64,000 nt of DNA from Halomonas sp. CUBES01 (GCF_020991005.1 NZ_JAJLLW010000001.1:248001-312000); one strand, 5' to 3'. Positions 43,718 through 53,976 are shown, counted from the first letter of the stretch. Notes: generated by a model not told the origin, from the sequence alone. Made by a program: numbers and translations.

Positions 43718-45829
43718 CTAGAAACGATAATGCACGCTGGCGGTGATCCCGCGTTCGGCGCCGAAGTAGCAGTACTCGAGCGAGTTACACGAGGCGACGT
43801 ACTCCTCATCCAGCAGGTTGCTGACGTTGAGGCGGGTCTCAACGCCTGGCATACCGACCTCGCCAAGGTCGTAGCCGAGCGTTGCGTCGACAAGGGTGTA
43901 ATCGGGCACGGTTTCGGTATTGGCGCGGTCAGCGGCAATGTCGGCGTAGTGGCGTACGCCTGCGCCAATGTCGGCACCGTTCAGCCAGCCGTCGTTAAAC
44001 GCATACTGCGCCCAGAGCTGAACCTGATGACGTGGCGAATAAATTGCATCATTACCCTCGTTGCCGTCATCGCTCTTGGCGTAGGTAATGTCGGTGAAGC
44101 TGTACCCGGCCTGCAGCGAAAGCGCATCGGTGAGTTGGGTACGCGCCTCCAGCTCGATGCCCTGGGACTCGATTTCACCCACTGCGCGGTAAGGGTCGGT
44201 GGGCTGTTCCTTGGTGGCCACGTTTTCCTGGCTGATGTGGAACACGGCGGCGCTGTACTGGCTGGTGCCATCGTTGGGCTGATATTTCACCCCGGTTTCC
44301 CACTGCTCGCCTTCCATGGGGGCCAGCAGGTCGCCGTCGGCATCCACAAAGCTGGTGGGGGTGAAGGCCGTGGAGTAACTCAGGTAGGGGGCAACGCCGT
44401 TGTCGAACAGGTAGACGGCCCCGGCCCGGCCGCTGAATTGGGTGTCGTCGAGGGTGCTCGATTGGCCGGTATCCTGATTGGTATTGTCGATGTCGACCCA
44501 GTCGTAGCGCCCGCCCAGGGTGAAGCGCCAGTTATCCAGCGCGATCAGGTCTTGCAGGTAGACACCGGTCTGCTCCAGTTCGTGGCGTTCGTTGGTCGGT
44601 GCATACATCGCCGTAGGCTCTGCGCCATACGTCGGGTTGAACGCATCCAGCGAGGGAAATGCGCCTGATGGCCAGCTGACGTCGTTGTCGCGCTGCTGAT
44701 AGTCGACCCCGACCAGCACGGTGTGATCCATAAAGCCATCGTTAAGGTTGGCTTCAATCTGGTTATCCACTGTCCAGGCGTCGAGCGATTCTTCGCTGCC
44801 GGCGTAGTAGCGCGCCAGTTCATTGGATGTGGGTGACGTCCAGCCAAAGCCATAGACCTGGTTCAAGGTGACATCGGAATTGAGGTAGCGCAGCTGCTGG
44901 CGCGCGGTCCAGTCGTCATTGAAACGATGTTCCAGGGCATAGCCCACCATGCGCTGGGTGCGCTCATAGGCCTCGTAGTCTTCCTCGCCGTCGAAGAAGT
45001 TATTGCTGATCTTGCGCCCGTTGCGCGGGACGACAGCGCCTTCATAAGGCACGCCGGAGTGGTAGCCGCCCTCGGGTTCGTCCTGCAGGTAGGCGTCGAG
45101 CGTCAGGCTGGTGGCGTCGCTGATATCCCAGGTGAGCGACGGTGCAATGGCGTAGCGTTCCTCTTCTGTCGGGCCAAACTGGGTATCGGCGGCGCTGGCA
45201 ATGCCGACCAGTCGATAGGCCACGCGCTGTTCTTTTCCCAGCGGCCCGGTCAGGTCAAAGGCGGCGCTGCGCTGATTATTATTGCCCACGCGAAAGCGCA
45301 GCTCGCCGCCTGGCTGGAACGCGGGCCGTTTGCTGTTCAACGCCACCACACCACCGGGCGAGGCCTGGCCGTAGAGTACCGAGGCGGGCCCTTTGACGAC
45401 TTCGATACTGTCCAGAAACCAGGGGTCGACCCGCAAGGAGCTATGCGAGTTGGTATCGCCGATGAGTTTCAGGCCGTCAAGGAAGGTGTTGCTCAAGCTG
45501 CCATCGGAGAAGCCGCGCAGCACCAGGTAGTCAAAACGGTTCGACGCCCCGATCTGGTTGCTGTAGACCCCGGGGGTGTAGTCGGTCGCCCGCTGTACGG
45601 TACTAACCCCGCGGTTGTCCATATCCTCGCGGGTAATGGTCGATACGCTCTGGGGCGTTTCGATCGACGGCGTTTCCACCTTGGTGGCCGCCTGCTGAGC
45701 AGTCACGGTAACGGTGGCCAGGCTTTCGCGATGGCTTTCCTGGGCGAGCGCCAGCGAAGCAGACCCGCTGGCAACGGCCACCACCAGGGGCAGCAATGGA
45801 TGACATAAGCGGCGCGGTAAGACAGGCAT
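43718..45829 (-). CDS. TonB-dependent ferric siderophore receptor (FhuA-like)
   Basis: A 703-residue outer-membrane receptor: leader (cleavage about LALA), short TonB-box region, plug domain (about 50-165) with TPQSVSTITREDMDNRGV, DYLVLRGFSDGS and VEVVKGPASVLYGQASPGG-type sequence (here VVKGPASVLYGQASPGG), then a 22-strand barrel ending in the terminal Phe of SVHYRF. ELEQTGVYLQDLIALDNWRF and SYSTAFTPTSF resemble hydroxamate receptors. It imports a ferric siderophore with TonB energy. A Fur-box-like site lies 25-45 bases upstream, and fhuD follows. Confidence 0.92.
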   Translation of the reverse strand: MPVLPRRLCHPLLPLVVAVASGSASLALAQESHRESLATVTVTAQQAATKVETPSIETPQSVSTITREDMDNRGVSTVQRATDYTPGVYSNQIGASNRFDYLVLRGFSDGSLSNTFLDGLKLIGDTNSHSSLRVDPWFLDSIEVVKGPASVLYGQASPGGVVALNSKRPAFQPGGELRFRVGNNNQRSAAFDLTGPLGKEQRVAYRLVGIASAADTQFGPTEEERYAIAPSLTWDISDATSLTLDAYLQDEPEGGYHSGVPYEGAVVPRNGRKISNNFFDGEEDYEAYERTQRMVGYALEHRFNDDWTARQQLRYLNSDVTLNQVYGFGWTSPTSNELARYYAGSEESLDAWTVDNQIEANLNDGFMDHTVLVGVDYQQRDNDVSWPSGAFPSLDAFNPTYGAEPTAMYAPTNERHELEQTGVYLQDLIALDNWRFTLGGRYDWVDIDNTNQDTGQSSTLDDTQFSGRAGAVYLFDNGVAPYLSYSTAFTPTSFVDADGDLLAPMEGEQWETGVKYQPNDGTSQYSAAVFHISQENVATKEQPTDPYRAVGEIESQGIELEARTQLTDALSLQAGYSFTDITYAKSDDGNEGNDAIYSPRHQVQLWAQYAFNDGWLNGADIGAGVRHYADIAADRANTETVPDYTLVDATLGYDLGEVGMPGVETRLNVSNLLDEEYVASCNSLEYCYFGAERGITASVHYRF

Positions 45830-45853
45830 GGAAACGATCCCCTACTGATTTAT

Positions 45854-45872
45854 AGTAATGAGAATTATTACC
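45854..45872 (-). promoter_or_regulatory. Fur-box-like site upstream of the siderophore receptor
   Basis: GTAAT and ATTAC form a perfect inverted repeat around GAGAATT (45855-45871). The element AATGAGAATTATTA is close to the classical Fur box and lies just before the receptor start. It serves as an internal reference for the similar sites at the two small RNAs. Confidence 0.75.
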
Positions 45873-45932
45873 TTTAAATACAGTTAAAAGGTATGCGTGC
45901 CGCCAGATTGGCTATGCGCAATGCCGAATTCG

Positions 45933-46898
45933 TCAGAAGGCGTGCCGAGTGGCGACATCGTGAGGCGCCATGCCGAAGCGGCGCCGAAACGCGGTGGCAA
46001 AGTTGGTGGCGTGGCGATAGCCGCAGCGATGCGCGGCTTGCTGCACGCTCATGCCGCGTTGCAGATCCTGGTAGGCCTGCGCCAGGCGGTGTTGCCGCAA
46101 GTGATCAAAAATGGAGCAGCCATAACGGGCGCGAAACTTCTGGCGAAGGCTGCTCGGGCTCATGGCGGCGTCCCGGGCAAGGTTGCTCAGGCAGTAAGCG
46201 TGTTCGGGGTGATCCGCCAACCGCTGATAAAGCACGGCCAGGCGTTGCTCATCGCGCGGTGAAACACCTGGCGAAGCGGGCACGGAGGAGGCGTCTGACG
46301 AAGTGAGCCGCCCATGGTCGGGCAGTCCTTCGCCGAGCAGCTGCAGCGCCAGGCCTTGCCAGATCAGCGGCTGACGCCAGTTCGCCAGTGTGTCCACGGC
46401 TGCCTGGCGTAGTGTCTCGCTAAAGGTGGCGGGCAACCGCCAGGGGGTCAACCCCGGTGTGGCGGGCGGTGGCGGCAACGCCAGCGGCGTGGTCGCCAGT
46501 ACCGCGAGATTCAGTGTATGCAGCCGTGCCTGGGCAGGTTGATAAACCGTCAGCGGCTGCTGAGGCGTGAAATGGGCACAAATGCCGTCGCCGGCCTTGA
46601 GGTCCAGGCGTTGATCGCCCAGGCGGGCGATGATGTGACCTTCGAGTACCACGCTGATAAACCAGGGGGCGGTCTGGCGGGACGCGGAGCTGTAGGCGCA
46701 ATTCACGCGCAGGTCGGAAAGCGTCAGGTGCATCGACTGGGGCAGCGCGATATCGCGGACGCTGCCCGTGGCGATGCGCGCCTCGGCGGGGGCGTTACGC
46801 ACGCGATAGTCAATGCCAAAGCGCTCGCCCAACTGAGCAAGCGTCGCCGGAGTTAATTCGTGAAGCGGCGGGCTGGCCTGGGAAGTGAAGGAGGTCAT
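45933..46898 (-). CDS. AraC-family regulator, probable siderophore-responsive activator (PchR-like)
   Basis: A 321-residue regulator. The N-terminal part (about 1-200) is a poorly conserved sensing domain with LVSVVLEGHI-type strand (here FISVVLEGHIIARLG). The C-terminal AraC domain (about 225-320) has two helix-turn-helix units: CLSNLARDAAMSPSSLRQKF and MSVQQAAHRCGYRHATNFATAFRRRFG (seen as HRCGYRHATNFATAFRRRFG). Its position beside a TonB receptor and a FhuD-like gene suggests it activates them when the ferri-siderophore is present (inference). The start was taken at ATG 46898, and 46946 is possible. Confidence 0.82.
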   Translation of the reverse strand: MTSFTSQASPPLHELTPATLAQLGERFGIDYRVRNAPAEARIATGSVRDIALPQSMHLTLSDLRVNCAYSSASRQTAPWFISVVLEGHIIARLGDQRLDLKAGDGICAHFTPQQPLTVYQPAQARLHTLNLAVLATTPLALPPPPATPGLTPWRLPATFSETLRQAAVDTLANWRQPLIWQGLALQLLGEGLPDHGRLTSSDASSVPASPGVSPRDEQRLAVLYQRLADHPEHAYCLSNLARDAAMSPSSLRQKFRARYGCSIFDHLRQHRLAQAYQDLQRGMSVQQAAHRCGYRHATNFATAFRRRFGMAPHDVATRHAF

Positions 46899-47038
46899 CG
46901 GGAATCGCGGTGGCGGTAAAAATGCAGCGACGCGGCGATGCATCAAAATGGCGCATTGGCCAGCGGGTAGCGTGGCCGAGTCCGTGCATCGCCTGCGTCA
47001 TGGAGTACCGATTACGTTACCACGCGCGGCTCGCTAGT

Positions 47039-47057
47039 CAATGATATTTATTCGCAT
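47039..47057 (-). promoter_or_regulatory. possible Fur-box-like site upstream of the AraC-family gene
   Basis: CAATGATATTTATTCGCAT matches about 12 of 16 core Fur positions (AATGATA…ATT). It lies between the ubiK stop and the AraC start, about 140 bases upstream. Weaker than the receptor site. Confidence 0.4.
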
Positions 47058-47420
47058 TCAAGCTGGCGGCTTGGTGGCGCCATCATCGTCCTGGGCGTTG
47101 TCGTCGTGTTCAGGCTTCGGATCCACCGGCAATGGCGGTGCCTCGGCTTCGACGGGGGTCGTCGCATCGGCGGCCTGGGCATCGACAGCGGCTTCCAGGT
47201 TGGCGACCTGGCGTTCCAACGCCTCTACCCGCGACCGGGTGCGCTGTAAAACGTCCATCAGGATATCGAAGTCCTCGCGGGATACCAGCTCCAAGCGGTC
47301 GAAGGCACCGCGCACCACCTGATGCACGCCCTTCTGAATATCCTCAGGCGCTTGGGAAGCGTTCTGCAGGCGGTCGCCAATTTGCTGGGCGAGTCGGCTA
47401 ATGCGGTCTTGAGGCGCCAT
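47058..47420 (-). CDS. ubiK: ubiquinone biosynthesis accessory factor UbiK (BMFP domain)
   Basis: A 120-residue protein. The conserved first 80 residues (DRISRLAQQIGDRL, FDRLELVSREDFDILMDVL, then the coiled coil RSRVEALERQVANLEAAV) match the BMFP/YqiC family. It trimerises through the C-terminal coiled coil and helps ubiquinone synthesis with UbiJ, probably at membrane lipids. The tail after residue 85 is Asp/Glu/Pro-rich and disordered, longer than in E. coli and consistent with halophile acidity. Confidence 0.9.
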   Translation of the reverse strand: MAPQDRISRLAQQIGDRLQNASQAPEDIQKGVHQVVRGAFDRLELVSREDFDILMDVLQRTRSRVEALERQVANLEAAVDAQAADATTPVEAEAPPLPVDPKPEHDDNAQDDDGATKPPA

Positions 47421-47524
47421 GGCTCTCTCCTAGATGTGGGTGTCGCGATACGGATGATGCCTTCAGGATACGCAACCCAGCCAGGATTCGCATGTTTCTT
47501 GACTGAATTCATGCGCCTTGGCTC

Positions 47525-47573
47525 TGCGCCAAATTGGCGCGCTTGCGTTTTGTCTTTGGTTGATTTTGGTGCA
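47525..47573 (+). promoter_or_regulatory. NtrC-like upstream activating sites for glnK-amtB
   Basis: GCGCCAAATTGGCGC (47526-47540) is a perfect palindrome resembling the NtrC box GCACCAAAATGGTGC. A second half-site, TTTTGGTGCA, lies at 47564-47573. They are about 100-150 bases upstream of the sigma-54-like promoter, a normal enhancer distance. Confidence 0.6.
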
Positions 47574-47654
47574 ATACCCGAAGCGATGGCGCGTGCTGCC
47601 GCCGTTAAAGCCCTGCATGTTGTATTTGGTTAAAATTAAAGCAATGAAAAATAA

Positions 47655-48089
<435 letters not shown>

Positions 48090-48134
48090 ACCTGACTTTG
48101 CGGATCATTTCTTTAGTTCAACGGGGAACTTACA

Positions 48135-49382
48135 ATGAATGAGTTGACTGATCTGAGCTACGCGCTCGATACGTTTTACTTTCTGATCTGCGGTGTGCTG
48201 GTCCTGTGGATGGCCGCTGGCTTCTCCATGCTGGAAGCGGGCCTGGTGCGTTCCAAGAACACCGCTGAAATTCTCACCAAGAACATCGCGCTATTTGCCA
48301 TTGCCTGCACCATGTATCTGCTGGTGGGCTACTACATCATGTATTCCGGCAACGCCGGTGGCTTTCTGCCCAATCTGGGTTTTTTGATCGGCGCTGAGAA
48401 CAGCGTGGATGCCGTCACCGCCGGTGGCGATGATGCCCCATACTACTCCATGCGTTCCGACTTCTTCTTCCAGGTCGTCTTTGTCGCAACCGCGATGTCG
48501 ATCGTCTCGGGTGCGGTCGCCGAGCGCATGAAACTGTGGGCCTTCCTGGCATTCGCCGTGGTAATGACTGCTGTGATCTATCCGGTGTCTGGCTACTGGA
48601 CCTGGGGTGGCGGCTGGTTGGCCGAAGTTGGCTACTCTGACTATGCCGGTTCGGGCATCGTGCACCTTGCCGGTGCTGCCGCCGCGTTGGCAGGCGTTAT
48701 CGTGCTGGGTCCGCGTAAGGGCAAGTACGGCAAAGATGGTTCTATCCATGCGATTCCCGGCGCCAACATGCCGCTGGCGACGCTGGGTACCTTCATTCTG
48801 TGGATGGGCTGGTTCGGCTTTAACGGCGGCTCCGAGCTGAAGATGTCTGATATCAGTTCGGCCAATAACGTCGCCCAGGTGTTCGTTAATACCAACGCTG
48901 CGGCCGCAGGTGGTGTCATCGCCGCGCTGATCCTCGCCAAGCTGTGGTTCCGTAAAGCGGATCTCACCATGGCACTTAACGGCGCGCTGGCTGGCCTGGT
49001 CGCGATTACTGCTGACCCGTTGTCGCCCTCAGCGCTGGGCGCGACGATTATCGGTGCTATTGGTGGTCTGATCGTGGTGGCGGCCATCGTCAGCCTGGAT
49101 AAACTGAAACTGGACGATCCGGTCGGTGCCATCTCCGTTCACGGTGTCGTGGGTATTTGGGGTGTCCTGGCCGTGCCGTTGAACAACGACGGTGCCTCGT
49201 TCGGCCCGCAGCTTATCGGTATCGCGGGTATCTTTGCCTGGGTCTTCATTGCCAGCCTGATCGTGTGGCTGATCCTGAAAGCCATCATGGGTATTCGGGT
49301 CAGCGAAGAAGATGAGTACGAAGGCGTCGATATCGCCGAATGCGGTCTTGAAGCCTACCCTGAGTTTGGTATCAAGAAGTAA
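48135..49382 (+). CDS. amtB: ammonium transporter
   Basis: A 415-residue Amt/MEP/Rh channel with about 11 helices. Conserved blocks are WMAAGFSMLEAGLVRSKNT, VSGAVAERMKLWAFLAF, the signature-region DYAGSGIVHLAGAAAALAG with the first pore His, GTFILWMGWFGFNGGS and ISVHGVVGIWGVLAVPL with the second pore His. The 50-residue C-terminal tail with GIRVSEEDEYEGVDIAECGLEAYPEF (seen as DIAECGLEAYPEF) is the GlnK-docking segment. It is flanked by two P-II genes. Confidence 0.96.
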   Translation: MNELTDLSYALDTFYFLICGVLVLWMAAGFSMLEAGLVRSKNTAEILTKNIALFAIACTMYLLVGYYIMYSGNAGGFLPNLGFLIGAENSVDAVTAGGDDAPYYSMRSDFFFQVVFVATAMSIVSGAVAERMKLWAFLAFAVVMTAVIYPVSGYWTWGGGWLAEVGYSDYAGSGIVHLAGAAAALAGVIVLGPRKGKYGKDGSIHAIPGANMPLATLGTFILWMGWFGFNGGSELKMSDISSANNVAQVFVNTNAAAAGGVIAALILAKLWFRKADLTMALNGALAGLVAITADPLSPSALGATIIGAIGGLIVVAAIVSLDKLKLDDPVGAISVHGVVGIWGVLAVPLNNDGASFGPQLIGIAGIFAWVFIASLIVWLILKAIMGIRVSEEDEYEGVDIAECGLEAYPEFGIKK

Positions 49383-49420
49383 ACAAATGCTGACCAGATG
49401 AGCCCGAGTGCTCGTCCATG

Positions 49421-49446
49421 GCCTCCCCACGGGGAGGCTTTTTTTA
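49421..49446 (+). terminator. Rho-independent terminator after amtB
   Basis: GCCTCCCC and GGGGAGGC pair with a minimal loop, followed by TTTTTTTA. It lies 38 bases after amtB and separates it from the second P-II gene, which therefore needs its own promoter or read-through. Confidence 0.9.
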
Positions 49447-49540
49447 TTCTCCGCCGGTAGCGGTGTATGCTGAGAGGTAACGGATAGCGAGCGAGACTCC
49501 AGCGCCCGTTATCGTTTTTTCTATCACCAAGGCTACCTAG

Positions 49541-49894
<354 letters not shown>

Positions 49895-49913
49895 CGACCC
49901 GCGCCAGAACACG

Positions 49914-49962
49914 AAACCCCCGCCAAGCGGTGCCGCTGTGCACCGTCTGGCGGGGGTTTTTA
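49914..49962. terminator. large, probably bidirectional terminator between P-II and fpr genes
   Basis: AAACCCCCGCCA (49914 on) pairs with TGGCGGGGGTTT, with an inner GGTGC/GCACC stem. T-rich right arm and A-rich left arm let it act on the plus-strand P-II gene and the minus-strand fpr gene. Confidence 0.8.
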
Positions 49963-49986
49963 CTGAGCGGCTAAGGGTGGAGTGCG

Positions 49987-50763
49987 TTACTTTTCGACGA
50001 AGGCGCGCTCGATGACGTAGTCACCCGGCTCGCCCATGCGCGGTGAGATATTCAGGCCCAGCTCGTCAAGCAATGCACTGGTGTCGTCGAGCATGGCAGG
50101 GCTTCCGCAGATCATCGCCCGATCCTGGCGCGGATCGATGGGCGGCAGGCCGGTGTCCTCGAACAGCTTGCCGGTGCGGATGTGGTCGGTCAGGCGGCCC
50201 ATGGTGTGGAACTCTTCACGGGTGACGGTCGGGTAGTAGACCAGTTTCTCCGCGATTTCCTCGCCCAGGTACTCGTGGGCCGGCAGCTCCTTGGTGATAA
50301 AGTCGGCGTAGGCCAGCTCGGAGACTTCGCGGACGCCGTGGACCAGGACGACCTTCTCGAACCGCTCGTAGACTTCCGGATCCTGGATCAGGCTCAGGAA
50401 GGGCGCAAGGCCGGTACCGGTGGACAGCATGTACAGGTTGCGGCCGGGCAGCAGGTCGTCGGTGACCAGCGTGCCGGTCGGCTTGCGGCTGACCATGATC
50501 TGGTCGCCGACCTTCAGGTGCTGCAGACGCGAGGTGAGCGGGCCGTCGGGAACCTTGATACTGAAGAACTCAAGGTGGTCCTCGTAGTTGGGGCTGGCAA
50601 TAGAATAAGCGCGCATCAGCGGTTTGCCGTCGACTTCCAGACCGATCATGACGAACTGGCCCGTCTTGAAGCGCAGGCTGCGTTCCCGGGTGGTGCGGAA
50701 GCTGAACAGGGTGTCGTTCCAGTGATGAACGCTGAGTACGTCTTCCAGGGCGAACTTGCTCAT
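49987..50763 (-). CDS. fpr: ferredoxin/flavodoxin-NADP+ reductase
   Basis: A 258-residue FAD enzyme of the bacterial subclass-I type. The FAD motif is LMRAYSIASPNYEDHLEF (RAYS), with the pyrophosphate region near GTLVTDDL. The NADP domain has LSTGTGLAPFLSLI and LVHGVREVSELAY, and the C-terminus ends GDYVIERAFVEK. It moves electrons between NADPH and ferredoxin/flavodoxin, important in oxidative stress and Fe-S repair. ATG 50763 follows GGAGGAAT. It is divergent from the LysR gene, the fpr/finR arrangement known from Pseudomonas. Confidence 0.94.
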   Translation of the reverse strand: MSKFALEDVLSVHHWNDTLFSFRTTRERSLRFKTGQFVMIGLEVDGKPLMRAYSIASPNYEDHLEFFSIKVPDGPLTSRLQHLKVGDQIMVSRKPTGTLVTDDLLPGRNLYMLSTGTGLAPFLSLIQDPEVYERFEKVVLVHGVREVSELAYADFITKELPAHEYLGEEIAEKLVYYPTVTREEFHTMGRLTDHIRTGKLFEDTGLPPIDPRQDRAMICGSPAMLDDTSALLDELGLNISPRMGEPGDYVIERAFVEK

Positions 50764-50885
50764 GCCAATTCCTCCGTCGGGTGACGCCAACTACGCCACA
50801 ATATGCTTTAAAAGAATAAAAAATATGTATCAAGTTGCCAGCAAGTCTAAGCAAAGGGTGGTATATCTGTTAAGTACATTATATT

Positions 50886-50898
50886 GATAACAGTTATC
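50886..50898 (+). promoter_or_regulatory. 13-bp palindrome in the fpr-finR intergenic region
   Basis: GATAAC and GTTATC form a perfect inverted repeat around one A, 26 bases before the LysR start and about 120 bases from fpr. It is a candidate FinR binding site for autoregulation and fpr activation. LysR sites are usually T-N11-A, which this also satisfies loosely. Confidence 0.45.
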
Positions 50899-50923
50899 TT
50901 CAAAATCGATATAGGCGGGCCTC

Positions 50924-51850
50924 ATGCACTATACCCTGCGCCAGTTGGAAGTCTTCGTTGCCGTCGCGCAACACGAAAGCGTGTCCCATGCTGCGCGCGC
51001 GCTGGCCATGTCGCAGTCGGCGACCAGCACCGCCCTCGCGGAGCTCGAGCGTCAGTTCGACTGCCAGTTGCTCGACCGCATCGGCAAACGCCTTAAGCTC
51101 AATGCGCTGGGCTTTCAACTGCTGCCCAAGGCCGTTGGACTGCTTGACCGCGCCGAGGAAGTCGAGGAACTACTGCGCGGTCAGCAAGGGGTGGGCGCGC
51201 TGGACATCGGGGCCACCCTGACCATCGGCAACTACCTGGCCACGCTTTTGATCAGCGATTTCATGCAGCGCCATCCCGGGAGTCGCGTGCGGCTTGCGGT
51301 ACGCAATACGCGCCATATCATCGAAGGCGTCCGCCAGCATTCGCTGGATCTGGGGTTGATCGAGGGCCAGTGCGACGACGAAATGGTGATCAGCCAGCCC
51401 TGGGTCGAGGATGAGCTGTGCGTGTTCTGCTCACCGCGCCATCCGCTGGCGGGCAAGGCGCACCTAGAACTCGAGCAGCTGCTGCGCGAGGACTGGATCA
51501 TGCGCGAGGAAGGATCGGGAACGCGGATGACGCTGGAGCACGCCGCGCGTCACCGCCGCAGCCGGTTCAATACGCTGCTTGAGCTGGAGCATACCGAAGG
51601 CATCAAGCGGGCCGTGGAGTCGGGGTTGGGGATCGGCTGTGTCTCGCGGCTGGCGCTGCGCGATGCGTTCCGGCGGGGCAGCCTGGTGCCGCTGCCCACG
51701 CCGGAACTGGATCTCAAGCGCCAGTTCACCTTTATCTGGCACCGCCACAAGTACCTCACCACCGGGGTGCGCGAGTTCCTGCGGCTGTGTCGGGAGATGA
51801 CCGCCGGCGCCAAGCGTAGCGACGACATCCCCCTTCCACCGATTCCCTGA
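50924..51850 (+). CDS. finR: LysR-family regulator, FinR-like
   Basis: A 308-residue LTTR. The N-terminal winged HTH (about 1-65) has LRQLEVFVAVAQHESVSHAARALAMSQSATSTALAELE (seen as HAARALAMSQSATSTALAEL). The effector-binding domain starts about residue 92 with GALDIGATLTIGNYLA, and EEGSGTRMTLE and ESGLGIGCVSRLAL follow. In pseudomonads, FinR next to fpr activates it under superoxide or other redox stress. The same divergent arrangement here supports the name. It converges on the chemoreceptor genes with 9 bases between. Confidence 0.85.
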   Translation: MHYTLRQLEVFVAVAQHESVSHAARALAMSQSATSTALAELERQFDCQLLDRIGKRLKLNALGFQLLPKAVGLLDRAEEVEELLRGQQGVGALDIGATLTIGNYLATLLISDFMQRHPGSRVRLAVRNTRHIIEGVRQHSLDLGLIEGQCDDEMVISQPWVEDELCVFCSPRHPLAGKAHLELEQLLREDWIMREEGSGTRMTLEHAARHRRSRFNTLLELEHTEGIKRAVESGLGIGCVSRLALRDAFRRGSLVPLPTPELDLKRQFTFIWHRHKYLTTGVREFLRLCREMTAGAKRSDDIPLPPIP

Positions 51851-51859
51851 TGTCCCGTA

Positions 51860-53971
51860 TCAGAACGATGACGTGGTCTTGGACGACGTCAACGTCAGGG
51901 GCGCTGGTGGGTGTTCGGACAGTTGGAAACTGCCGATCGTGAACGATAGATGATCGGCCTGCTCTTTTAACTGCTCCGCCGCCGTCGTGGACTCTTCGAC
52001 CATGGCGGCATTTTCCTGAGTCATGCGGTCAAGGTCGGCAACGGCGATATTCACCTGGTTGATGCCATCGCTCTGCTCGCTGGTGGCCGCATTGATCTCT
52101 TCCAGTACGTCGGTCACGCGGGTGATGTGCGCCACGATATCCTGCATGGTGGTACCTGCATTGCGCACGAGTTCGGTGCCGTTGTTAACCTTGCTCTGTG
52201 AGTCCTCGATCAGCTTCTGGATATCGTTGGCCGCTTCGCTGCTGCGTCCCGCCAGCTTGCGTACCTCGTCGGCCACCACTGCAAAGCCGCGGCCATGCTC
52301 ACCCGCCCGGGCTGCTTCCACCGAGGCGTTGAGCGCCAGCAGGTTGGTCTGGAACGCGATGCTGTTCATCAAGGTAACGATGTCGCCGATCTTGTCCGAC
52401 GCGTGGGTGATGTCTTCCATGGTGGTCACCACATTGGCGACGACCTTGCCCCCTTCGTTGGCCACCTCTGAGGCGGTTTGAGACAGCTTGTTGGCTTCCT
52501 TGGCGGAGGCTGCGGTGTGCTGAACCGTACTGGTGATTTCCTCAATCGACGCCGACGTCTGCTGCAGGCTGGCGGCGGCGTTGTCGGTTCGGCGGGAGAG
52601 GTCCTGGCCGCCCGTGGCGATCTCGTTCGCCGCATGGTGCACCGCTTCACTGCTGCTGCGCACGTCAACCAGTACTTCATGGATCTTGTCCACGAACGCA
52701 TTGAACTGAATGGCCAGTTCGGCCCCTTCATCGCGGCCGCGCACCGGTAGCCGTTGGGTCAGGTCACCGTCGCCGGAGGCGATATCGCGCATGCGGTCGG
52801 CCAGCTGGCGCAGCGGCCGCGAGATGCTGTTGCCCAGCAGCCAGCTGGCCACCAGGCCCAGAAAGGCAATGAACAATCCCATGCCGATCATGCCGAGCAT
52901 CGAAGCCTCACGCTGGCCTTCCAGCTGTGTCTGAAGATCGTTCAGGCCGGCAAGGACGGCGCTTTCAGGCAGTCGGAGCATCAGCACCCAGTAGTTACCG
53001 CTGTCATCGATCGGGAAGGGCCAATACAGCTCGGTCATGCCCTGATCCGTGCTCAGCCGGCGTACCTTTTCGCCTTGCTGCGCCTGGGCGATACCGGCCT
53101 GGAGCCCCTCACCCAGCACGTCATCAGCGTGCTTGCCGAGCAGGTCAGGCTCGCTGGTGTGCGCAGCCAATGCCCCCTGCGAGGCGATCAGGGCGATTTC
53201 GCCCGCGCCGTCGTAGAGCGACTGATTGGCCTCTTCCAGCAAGCTCTGAATGAATTCCACCGACAGGTCGACACCGGCGCTGCCGCGGAACTCACCGTCG
53301 ACCAGAATGGGCGCATTGAACGACGTAACCAGCAACGTCTCGCCGTTGTAGTCGTAATAGTGAGGGTCGACTACACAGGTACGTTGGGTTTCCTTGGGGC
53401 ACAGGTAGTATTCCCCGCGCCGAATGCCATCGGCATCGCGCTGCTGGTTTTCCATGTCGCTGCCCAGCGCCAGCACCTCGATATCGCCGCTTTCGGTGCG
53501 GTACCACCACGGCATGAAGCGACCGTCCGGGCCGTAACCTTGATCCTCGAGGCCGGTATACAGGTCATCGCTATCAAAGGCGTCGGGCTCCCAGCCGATA
53601 AAGGCGTCGAGCAGGTCAGGATTATCCACCACGGTCTGACGCACAAGCCGCGAAAGCTCTTCACGGCTCATGGTCATCAACGGCTGCCCCTCGTCGTCTT
53701 CCAGGCCCAGCATGGCATTGGTGTTGGCCAGGCTTTGGGCAAGCGTGAGGGCGTGCTCGAGCTCGCCCTTGATTTCTTTGGTCTGGGCCGACGCGGTTGC
53801 CGCCAGGCGTGCCTCGATATTGCGTTCGAGCAGCGCCTTCGTCTGGTTCTCGACCAGTGCCTGGGAGCGGGTGTTGGCAATCACCGAGTAGATGACCAGC
53901 GCCGCCACGACCAGCAGGATGCAGCCACCGACCAGGGTGGCGATGAGGGTGCGGACAGATTTGAATGTCAT
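51860..53971 (-). CDS. methyl-accepting chemotaxis protein with periplasmic Cache domain (1)
   Basis: A 703-residue receptor: helix 1 (about 9-30), large periplasmic dCache-like domain (about 35-345) with [13 protein letters not shown] and [17 protein letters not shown], helix 2 (about 360-380), HAMP (about 385-435, [22 protein letters not shown]), and the signalling domain with [20 protein letters not shown]. The double Cache often binds amino acids, amines or organic acids. The Trp/Tyr-rich pocket is visible but the ligand is not deducible. There is no CheR pentapeptide. It lies 5 bases after the similar upstream receptor, so the pair is co-transcribed. Confidence 0.93.
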   Translation of the reverse strand: MTFKSVRTLIATLVGGCILLVVAALVIYSVIANTRSQALVENQTKALLERNIEARLAATASAQTKEIKGELEHALTLAQSLANTNAMLGLEDDEGQPLMTMSREELSRLVRQTVVDNPDLLDAFIGWEPDAFDSDDLYTGLEDQGYGPDGRFMPWWYRTESGDIEVLALGSDMENQQRDADGIRRGEYYLCPKETQRTCVVDPHYYDYNGETLLVTSFNAPILVDGEFRGSAGVDLSVEFIQSLLEEANQSLYDGAGEIALIASQGALAAHTSEPDLLGKHADDVLGEGLQAGIAQAQQGEKVRRLSTDQGMTELYWPFPIDDSGNYWVLMLRLPESAVLAGLNDLQTQLEGQREASMLGMIGMGLFIAFLGLVASWLLGNSISRPLRQLADRMRDIASGDGDLTQRLPVRGRDEGAELAIQFNAFVDKIHEVLVDVRSSSEAVHHAANEIATGGQDLSRRTDNAAASLQQTSASIEEITSTVQHTAASAKEANKLSQTASEVANEGGKVVANVVTTMEDITHASDKIGDIVTLMNSIAFQTNLLALNASVEAARAGEHGRGFAVVADEVRKLAGRSSEAANDIQKLIEDSQSKVNNGTELVRNAGTTMQDIVAHITRVTDVLEEINAATSEQSDGINQVNIAVADLDRMTQENAAMVEESTTAAEQLKEQADHLSFTIGSFQLSEHPPAPLTLTSSKTTSSF

Positions 53972-53976
53972 TGTTG

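Noticed and set aside
43637..44668. A 343-codon plus-strand frame opposite the TonB receptor
   Set aside because: Shadow of the minus-strand receptor, whose plug and barrel motifs are unmistakable.
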